Below the pieces are notes generated by a model. It searched no databases and had not been told where the DNA came from. It saw only the letters and a list, made by a program, of their open reading frames with translations. A program made the position numbers and the translations under genes. Positions 1-5,196 of a stretch of DNA of 9,263 nucleotides are shown here, piece after piece (position 1 is the stretch's first letter; every line of letters starts with the position of its first letter). Origin of the DNA: Verrucomicrobiaceae bacterium UBA1938 (GTDB lineage: Bacteria > Verrucomicrobiota > Verrucomicrobiia > Verrucomicrobiales > Verrucomicrobiaceae); the NCBI GenBank assembly GCA_002336895.1, contig DDFC01000004.1, positions 1 through 9,263 of the forward strand, in the 5' to 3' direction.

Positions 1-25
1 AGGCCCACCACCCAGGCCCACCACC
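1..25. repeat. 13-bp tandem direct repeat at the window edge
   Basis: AGGCCCACCACC occurs twice, at 1-12 and 14-25, with a period of 13 bp. The array may extend beyond the left edge of the window. It lies about 160 bp before the protease-nuclease gene, and no function can be read from it. Confidence 0.6.
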
Positions 26-95
26 TATGGGGCGAGCGCCGATCCATGCAGGCATATGGCAGTAGAGTGATCAAGGTGTGAGACTAAAAAGTTTC

Positions 96-124
96 TTGAC
101 CATTCTGCATCCGGTCACTTAACT
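96..124 (+). promoter_or_regulatory. Candidate sigma-70-type promoter for the protease-nuclease gene
   Basis: TTGACC at 96-101 matches five of six bases of the -35 consensus. A 17-bp spacer leads to TTAACT at 119-124, a weak -10 with three of six bases. The position, about 60-90 bp before the start codon, is suitable. The poor -10 means the promoter is either weak, activator-dependent or not real. Confidence 0.35.
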
Positions 125-134
125 CCCGCACATC

Positions 135-154
135 CGCAGGGGCCATTCCCTGCG
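135..154 (+). promoter_or_regulatory. Perfect 7-bp hairpin in the leader of the protease-nuclease gene
   Basis: CGCAGGG at 135-141 and CCCTGCG at 148-154 form a perfect inverted repeat with a 6-base loop. It sits just downstream of the candidate promoter and 31 bp before the start codon. No T tract follows, so it is not an intrinsic terminator. It could be an operator for a dimeric regulator or an mRNA leader structure near the ribosome binding site. The role is inferred from position only. Confidence 0.4.
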
Positions 155-172
155 TGCAAAGCACCACACAGC

Positions 173-179
173 AGGGGAG
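173..179 (+). promoter_or_regulatory. Ribosome binding site of the protease-nuclease gene
   Basis: AGGGGAG ends six bases before the ATG at 186. It contains the GGAG core at good spacing and supports the start at 186. The four - strand genes lack an equally well placed site. Confidence 0.6.
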
Positions 180-185
180 CGCCGA

Positions 186-2501
186 ATGAGTCTTGTCATT
201 GAAAGCATCCAGAAAGCCGTGCAGCGCAGCCAGGCGCTGGATCTGCAGGCCCTCCGCCAGCGGGTGGCCTCCCGGCGGCCTCAGCACCTGGCCACCGCCG
301 CAGCGCTGGAGGAGCGCCGCCGCTTCCTCCTCCAGACCGCAGAGACCACCGCAGACGCAGACGCCGCCTTTGAGCGCATCATCCAGGGAGACGAGCTCCA
401 GGATGTCAACTACCTCCCGCGCGGCAGCCGCGCCGCGCGCTCCATCGGCCGCATCTGGATCCGCCAGCCCAATGGCATCCGCGAGGGCTTCGGCACCGGC
501 TTCCTCATCGGCGAGCGCGTCCTCATCACCAACAACCACGTCCTCCCCAGCGCCCAGATGGCCCGGCGCTCGGAAGTCGAGTTTGAGTACGAGTTCAATG
601 CAGACGGCGAGATGCAGCAGGGCGTGAAGTTTCAGCTCGACCCCGGCGCCCTCTTCCACACCAGCACCCAGCTCGACTTCTCCGTCGTCGGCGTCAGTCC
701 GCGTGCACTCAATGCAGAGCGCACCCTCGCCGAGTTTGGCCGCCTCCCCCTCATCGGCAGCACCGGAAAAGTCCTCGAGGGCGAGTGGCTCACCATCATC
801 CAGCACCCGCGCGGGGAGCCAAAGCAGATCTGCGTCCGCGAAAACCAGCTGCTCAAGCGCGACACCGATGTCCTCTGGTACTCCACAGACACCCAGGAAG
901 GCTCCTCCGGCTCCCCCGTCTTCAACAACGACTGGCTCGTCGTCGCCCTCCACCACTGCGGCGTCCCCGAGATCAAAAACAACCAGTGGCAGACCCTCGA
1001 CGGCCACGACTTCGACTCCCGCATCCACCGCCCCGAAGACATCCACTGGATCGCCAATGAAGGCATCCGCGTCTCCCGCATCGTCGAGACCCTCCAGCGC
1101 GATCTCGCCTCGCACCCCCTCATCCAGGCCGTCCTCCACGTCTCTCCCACAGAGCTCACCGTCCCCCGTGCCCCCGCACCGCCCAGCACACCCGCCACAC
1201 ACCCAGCCCCCGGCAGCCTCCAGCCCGCAGCCCCCACACCACCCGTCATGAATCCACCCCTCCCCACCGCACCCGCCGCGCTCGCAGGCCGGCAGTTCAT
1301 CCTCAGCTTTGACGCCGCAGGAAACCCCGCCCTCACCCCCGGCCCCGCTGCACACACCACCGAGTCCTTCGACACCCTCGCCGAAAAAGCCGCCGCAGCC
1401 ACCGCCGCCGCCAAGGCCAAAAGCAAAAGCACCGGCAGCACCAAGGCCCAGCCCAAAGGCGTGCCCTTCAAATTTGACTCCGACTACAGCACGCGCGCAG
1501 GCTTTGACGTGGACTTCCTCAGCAAAGATCCCGAACTCCAAAGCGGCAAAGACAAAGCCAGGTACCGCGTCAATCTCCCCCGCCTCGCACCCGCGCTCGC
1601 CGCCTCCGCCGTCCGTCTCCTCGAGCCCGAAGGCACCAAAGACACCCTCCTCCACTACCAGGGCATGAGCCTCGTCATGCACAGCCGCCGGCGCTTCGCC
1701 ATCTACAGCGCCGCCAATGTGGACTACGCCGGCCGCATGGCCGGGCTGAGCTCCCAGCGGGTGTGGAAATACGACCCCCGCATCCCCTTCGAGGCCCAGC
1801 TCGGCCCCCAGGGCTACGACCACAATCAGTTCGACAAAGGCCACCTCACCCGCCAGGAAGACATGGAATACGGCAGCACCATCCAGGAGCGCCTGCAGTC
1901 CACCGCAGACACCTGCCACTGGACCAACTGCACCCCCCAGCACGCCAAATTCAACCGCACCGCCAAATGGTGGCAGGGCCTGGAGCAGCACATCCTAGAG
2001 CACTCCGTCAGGCCCGAGGCCAAAGGCTTCCGCGCCCAGATCATCACCGGTCCCGTCCTGGCAGAGACAGACCCCGTCTTCGCCATCCTGCCCGGCGTCC
2101 AGATCCCCATGAAATTCTGGAAAGTCGCCGTCGCCGTCACCTCCTCAGGCAGGCTCTTCGCCGTCGCCTACCTCGTGGATCAGACCCCCGTCATCCAGCA
2201 GTACGGCGTCACAGAGGCCGCAGGCGAGACCCCCTTTGCCCCCTACAGGCTCTTTCAGCTCCCCATCGCCGAGCTCGAAGACATGATCCACCTCAAGTTC
2301 ACCTACGGCCCCGGGCCCAAGCCCCGCCCCCTCAGCGAGTGCGATCCCCTCAAAGACGGCCCCCCGCCCAAGCTCGACGCCGACCAGGACGGCAAAGACG
2401 ACCGCAAAGAAAGCCTCCGCCTCCAGGATGAAGACGAAGACCCCGAAATCCCCCGCACCTGGGTCGATGTCAACCAGCGCGCCCCCTATTTCGGGAAGTG
2501 A
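186..2501 (+). CDS. Trypsin-like serine protease fused to a DNA/RNA non-specific endonuclease (NUC1 family)
   Basis: A 771-residue, two-enzyme protein. Residues 1-85 are mainly helical and charged, without a signal peptide, so a cytoplasmic location is likely. Residues 86-300 form a trypsin-like peptidase domain. The triad is His118 in TNNHVL, Asp164 in LDFSVV and Ser241 in GSSGSP; the QHPRGEPKQ segment is also typical of these peptidases. Residues 325-425 are a Pro/Ala- then Ala/Lys-rich linker. Residues 435-710 are a NUC1-type endonuclease: DKGHL at 550-554 is the DRGH motif with Arg replaced by Lys and general-base His553, followed by TNCTPQ (580-585), metal-ligand candidate Asn590, Trp595 and Glu600. 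Such nucleases cut DNA and RNA with a divalent metal. The acidic tail contains DADQDGKDD (731-739). The gene stands alone, convergent to the - strand block. I recall this domain pairing from other bacteria. Activation of the nuclease by proteolysis of the linker is inference. Confidence 0.93.
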   Translation: MSLVIESIQKAVQRSQALDLQALRQRVASRRPQHLATAAALEERRRFLLQTAETTADADAAFERIIQGDELQDVNYLPRGSRAARSIGRIWIRQPNGIREGFGTGFLIGERVLITNNHVLPSAQMARRSEVEFEYEFNADGEMQQGVKFQLDPGALFHTSTQLDFSVVGVSPRALNAERTLAEFGRLPLIGSTGKVLEGEWLTIIQHPRGEPKQICVRENQLLKRDTDVLWYSTDTQEGSSGSPVFNNDWLVVALHHCGVPEIKNNQWQTLDGHDFDSRIHRPEDIHWIANEGIRVSRIVETLQRDLASHPLIQAVLHVSPTELTVPRAPAPPSTPATHPAPGSLQPAAPTPPVMNPPLPTAPAALAGRQFILSFDAAGNPALTPGPAAHTTESFDTLAEKAAAATAAAKAKSKSTGSTKAQPKGVPFKFDSDYSTRAGFDVDFLSKDPELQSGKDKARYRVNLPRLAPALAASAVRLLEPEGTKDTLLHYQGMSLVMHSRRRFAIYSAANVDYAGRMAGLSSQRVWKYDPRIPFEAQLGPQGYDHNQFDKGHLTRQEDMEYGSTIQERLQSTADTCHWTNCTPQHAKFNRTAKWWQGLEQHILEHSVRPEAKGFRAQIITGPVLAETDPVFAILPGVQIPMKFWKVAVAVTSSGRLFAVAYLVDQTPVIQQYGVTEAAGETPFAPYRLFQLPIAELEDMIHLKFTYGPGPKPRPLSECDPLKDGPPPKLDADQDGKDDRKESLRLQDEDEDPEIPRTWVDVNQRAPYFGK

Positions 2502-2509
2502 GCCCTGTT

Positions 2510-2560
2510 AAAAAAAAGCGTAGCCGCATGCCCGGCGCGCGTCCTCCCCGGGCTGGCGGC
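2510..2560 (-). terminator. Rho-independent terminator of the - strand gene block
   Basis: Read on the - strand, GCCGC (2560-2556) pairs with GCGGC (2527-2523), and GCCCGG (2553-2548) with CCGGGC (2535-2530), separated by a 2x2 internal loop and a 12-base terminal loop. Five bases later comes T8 (2517-2510). Strong stem plus T tract is the form of an intrinsic terminator. It lies about 110 bp past the stop of the membrane protein gene. On the + strand the same hairpin is not followed by T residues, so it is probably one-directional. Confidence 0.6.
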
Positions 2561-2628
2561 ACAGGGCAGGGGGGCGCGCTTGTCCCCGCCCCAGGCCTGC
2601 GCCAGTCGTCTCTTGCGGCGCTGTGCCG
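2557..2628. repeat. Long-loop inverted repeat CGGCACAG / CTGTGCCG
   Basis: Perfect 8-bp arms at 2557-2564 and 2621-2628 enclose 56 bases that contain further G-run/C-run pairings (for example GGGGC with GCCCC). The left arm overlaps the outer stem of the terminator at 2510-2560, so the two folds are mutually exclusive. It may be terminator architecture between convergent genes or a structured RNA. Function unknown. Confidence 0.45.
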
Positions 2629-2630
2629 TA

Positions 2631-2662
2631 AAAATCAGCTTATGGAAGGCGGCGGCTTCCAT
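2631..2662 (-). terminator. Second hairpin after the membrane protein gene
   Basis: ATGGAAG (2642-2648) and CTTCCAT (2656-2662) form a perfect 7-bp stem with a 7-base loop, starting 7 bp past the stop codon of the membrane protein gene. On the - strand a short T run (about 2634-2630) follows after a 7-base interval. It could be a weak first terminator or a 3'-end-stabilising stem before the stronger structure at 2510-2560. Confidence 0.4.
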
Positions 2663-2669
2663 GCACCCG

Positions 2670-4028
2670 CTAAAAGCTCGATCTGCCAGCCCACACCTCA
2701 AAGTGGGACTTGATGTCAGGGCTGATGCGCAGATCGCTCGCGCTCGGGATCACATAGCTCACGCGACCGTCCTTCGCGCCATTGTCCTTGAGCACCTGCA
2801 GGATCTTCTCCGCCTCACCTTTGGATTCGAGCACAAAGTACCGCACCTCCAGCGTGTCCGGGATGTAGCCGCGGCCCTTCACATTCTGGATGCCCGGGCA
2901 GATGTAGCCCGCTGTCCAGAGCGCGCTCTGCGCGGTCTTGGCCTGCGCCCGCTGTGTGTCGTCTGCGATCTGGAAATACACCCGCGCAGAGAGCTTCCGT
3001 GCCACATCACTGGGCAGGTTTTTGATGGCGCTGGCAACGGCATCCGGGCTCGTGTTTTGGATGGCCTGCTGGATCTGCCTGGCTTCTGCCGACACACCGC
3101 CTGAGCTCAGGCCGAAGAGCCCTGGCACATTGCCGTCGCGGGCCATGGAGTAGACGATGGCCGGGGCGAGTTTGTCGAGTTTGGCGCTGTTTTCGGTTGC
3201 CGAATTTGAGCCCTCGCTCGCAGATGCAACGGCCTTGGCGGCATCAAAAGCAGTCTGGATTTGCTTTGCGGTCAGCTGCGTCACCAAGTTGTTGGCTTTT
3301 TGGTTGTTGTCGGCGCTGCTTGCGATTTCCCTGATGCTGACCAGGGCGAGGTACAGCTTGTGATCGTACTCCCAGTTTGGTTCCCCATTCTTCTTCTGCG
3401 CCAGCGCGATGACTGCGTCTGTGAAGCTCGTCTTTTCAGACACTTCACCGATGCCGTTGGGCAGAAACCTCAGCGCAGCATTCCTGAGCTCAATGTTGGT
3501 GTCATGAAATGCGGCGGTGAAAAGCGCCTGGGTGGCGGTCAGGGCATAGGAGTCTTGTTCCGAAATAAGCTCTCCGACATTGGTGATGGCCTGAAGGCGA
3601 AGGTAAGTGTCCGCGGCAGCAAAATGAGGCAGCAGTTCGCGGAACCGGATGGCGTTTTCGTTACGCTGTCGTTCCTTCTCTGCTTTTCCGGTTTGCAGGT
3701 TCTGGGCTTCCTTTTTTTGCTCCTCCTGCTGGTGCTGCAGCAGGCCAAACCAGAAGCTGATGATGATGGCCAGCAGCGCACCGGCCGCTTTCAGCGCCAG
3801 GTCCGCCTTTTCCAGCCACTTCTCGTTCAGATTTTTTGCCGCGCTCAGGAAGAAGCCGATGGCGGCCACTCCCGCCACGATGCTGACCACCATGCCGCAG
3901 GGAACCCAGATGCTCTCGAGGTTTTTTGAAGACTCAGAGCCTCCCATGAGCGTGAGCACCACCGGCACCTGCCCGGCAAAGACAAGCAGGAAAAAGACGC
4001 AGAAGGCGATGATGGTTTTGCGTGGCAT
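2670..4028 (-). CDS. Three-helix membrane protein with helical repeat region and C-terminal EVRYF-type domain
   Basis: 452 residues. Three hydrophobic helices lie at about 4-28, 39-64 and 78-97. A charged, Gln/Glu/Lys-rich probable coiled coil follows (98-126). Residues 127-300 are helical and HEAT-like, with phrases such as LRLQAITNVGEL and IELRNAALRFLP. The C-terminal 110 residues form a compact alpha/beta region with VYFQIADDTQR (350-360), PGIQNV (378-383), EVRYF (394-398) and SHFEVWAG (441-448). I recall this pattern as a C-terminal module in other bacterial proteins but cannot name it; some resemblance to SPOR or LytR_C folds is possible. Anchoring with the soluble part in the cytoplasm is plausible. 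The first Met directly precedes the first helix, which supports the start, but AAGGAG (4052-4047) is 18 bases away, longer than usual. Base composition looks less GC-biased than the neighbours. A membrane sensor or adaptor role is inference. Confidence 0.82.
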   Translation of the reverse strand: MPRKTIIAFCVFFLLVFAGQVPVVLTLMGGSESSKNLESIWVPCGMVVSIVAGVAAIGFFLSAAKNLNEKWLEKADLALKAAGALLAIIISFWFGLLQHQQEEQKKEAQNLQTGKAEKERQRNENAIRFRELLPHFAAADTYLRLQAITNVGELISEQDSYALTATQALFTAAFHDTNIELRNAALRFLPNGIGEVSEKTSFTDAVIALAQKKNGEPNWEYDHKLYLALVSIREIASSADNNQKANNLVTQLTAKQIQTAFDAAKAVASASEGSNSATENSAKLDKLAPAIVYSMARDGNVPGLFGLSSGGVSAEARQIQQAIQNTSPDAVASAIKNLPSDVARKLSARVYFQIADDTQRAQAKTAQSALWTAGYICPGIQNVKGRGYIPDTLEVRYFVLESKGEAEKILQVLKDNGAKDGRVSYVIPSASDLRISPDIKSHFEVWAGRSSF

Positions 4029-4073
4029 GGCGTTTGTGGTTTTTGACTCCTTCTGGTGTGTGGAGGCGGCATG

Positions 4074-4094
4074 AAAAAAGCTGGCGTCTGCAGC
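4074..4094 (-). terminator. Weak terminator-like element between peptidase and membrane protein genes
   Basis: On the - strand GCTG (4094-4091) pairs with CAGC (4083-4080) around a 7-base loop, directly followed by T6 (4079-4074). The stem is only 4 bp plus a possible G-U pair, so termination would be partial. It may lower expression of the membrane protein relative to the upstream genes. It could be chance. Confidence 0.28.
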
Positions 4095-4104
4095 CCGCCC
4101 CGCC

Positions 4105-5151
4105 TCATGCGGCCTTCTTTCGCTGCAGCGTCCAGAAGTCCATGGCCCAGTATCTCAGCACATAGTCATAGGGCAGCCAGGCGTAGCCCTTGTCCCCCCA
4201 GTTTTTTCCCCAGGAGTTGCGCACGCGCAGCGCCTCCTTGCCGTCGTCATAGCCCACGGCCACCAGGCAGTGGCGGCCGGCCACAGGCTCGTCTTTTTCA
4301 AAGACCGGGATCGTGGCCGCAGCGCTTCTGCCCTTCACGCCCTTCACACTCGTGGCGGCGGCGGGCAGGCTCACGCCAAAGGCGGCGGGCACACCATCCG
4401 CCAGCGCCCGCTTCAGGCGGCCCAGCAGGTCGGTCTTGCGCACGCCGGGGTGGTCCAGGCGGTGGTACTCCCAGGAGTGGCGGAACTTCTTCGCCACCTC
4501 AAAATCATGCACCACAGGCTCCCGCTCCAGGTAGGAGATCTCATACGGCCACGCCTCCTCCAGCGGGCAGCCGTAGCGGCGCAGCCCCTTGATGGAGTCC
4601 CGCACCGTCGCCCCCACATCCCCGCTCACGCCCAGGATGCCGCGCGCCACCTTGTAGTTGAAGAGCCTGGAGAGCTGCCTGCCCGGCTTTTTCCCATGCT
4701 CATTCATGCCATATTCTACCAGAGACGTCACCGCATGCGCCGCGCAGCACTGCACCGGCCCCTGGTCATCCACCGGGCCAAAGCGGCCGCCCCGGCTCAG
4801 ATCCACCGAGCGCGGCAGCTGAGACTTTGAGGAAGACTCATACACCGAGTCCCGGTGGTCGCTGCAGTCCGGGATGTAGCCCGTGCTGTAGCAGTCTGGC
4901 AGCCGCAGGGACGCCCCCAAAAACCCCGTCACATTCCCATCCCGCCCCATGCCTGGAAACGGAGTCGCATTGCCATCCCGCGGCATGCCGAAAAAGGAAA
5001 AAGACTGCGCATTCCCATCCCGCCCCATGCCAAAGAAAGAAAAGGGCGTCGCATTCCCATCCCGCCCCATGCCGAAGAGGGCGGGGCTCTGGGGCACCAG
5101 GGGCCAGACGCCCTGGGTGTAAATCTGCGGAGGTGTAGCTGCGGAGTTCAT
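4105..5151 (-). CDS. Papain-like (C1 family) cysteine peptidase with N-terminal GMGRDGN repeats
   Basis: 348 residues. The papain fold covers about 112-345. DQG at 129-131 supplies the oxyanion Gln130, and Cys136 in QCCAAHA aligns with papain Cys25. His294 in GRHCLVAVGYDD and Asn312 in RNSWGKNWGDKGY complete the catalytic set, so all key residues are present. Cys22 of papain is replaced by Val133. There is no signal peptide and no recognisable inhibitory propeptide, unlike typical secreted papain-like enzymes, which suggests a cytoplasmic enzyme. Instead, residues 27-75 hold four repeats of GM(G/P)RDGN spaced 14, 14 and 12 residues apart. No Shine-Dalgarno precedes the ATG at 5151, and each repeat contains an in-frame ATG, so a later start is possible. 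It lies 45 bp after the exported-protein gene and 76 bp before the membrane-protein gene, probably co-transcribed. Substrate unknown; cleavage of a partner from this locus is speculation. Confidence 0.88.
   Translation of the reverse strand: MNSAATPPQIYTQGVWPLVPQSPALFGMGRDGNATPFSFFGMGRDGNAQSFSFFGMPRDGNATPFPGMGRDGNVTGFLGASLRLPDCYSTGYIPDCSDHRDSVYESSSKSQLPRSVDLSRGGRFGPVDDQGPVQCCAAHAVTSLVEYGMNEHGKKPGRQLSRLFNYKVARGILGVSGDVGATVRDSIKGLRRYGCPLEEAWPYEISYLEREPVVHDFEVAKKFRHSWEYHRLDHPGVRKTDLLGRLKRALADGVPAAFGVSLPAAATSVKGVKGRSAAATIPVFEKDEPVAGRHCLVAVGYDDGKEALRVRNSWGKNWGDKGYAWLPYDYVLRYWAMDFWTLQRKKAA
4932..5073. repeat. Four-copy in-frame minisatellite inside the C1 peptidase gene
   Basis: The unit GCATTCCCATCCCGCCCC followed by ATGCC (23 bp, + strand) starts at about 4931, 4967, 5009 and 5051. 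The last two copies are identical over 23 bp, the first differs at one base and the second at three. Spacings of 36, 42 and 42 bp are multiples of three, so the peptidase frame is kept. The interspersed segments are less alike. A 13-bp core of the unit (CCCATCCCGCCCC) recurs at 9206-9218. Confidence 0.8.
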
Positions 5152-5196
5152 CGTATGGAGGCGGGGCTGTGGGTGGGCGTGCTGTGCAGGAGCGGG

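Noticed and set aside
84..1991. 635-codon open frame on the - strand opposite the protease-nuclease gene
   Set aside because: It is Gly/Ala/Val/Glu-rich with no domain pattern, and the + strand frame has two complete enzyme active sites. Long antisense frames are expected in GC-rich coding DNA.
2486..2713. 71-codon frames on both strands across the convergent intergenic region
   Set aside because: They overlap gene ends, lack ribosome sites and motifs, and the region is better explained by inverted repeats and termination.
4932..5073. CRISPR array
   Set aside because: Only four copies, with gaps of 13-19 bp that stay in coding frame. Spacers are too short and partly similar, and no cas genes are nearby.
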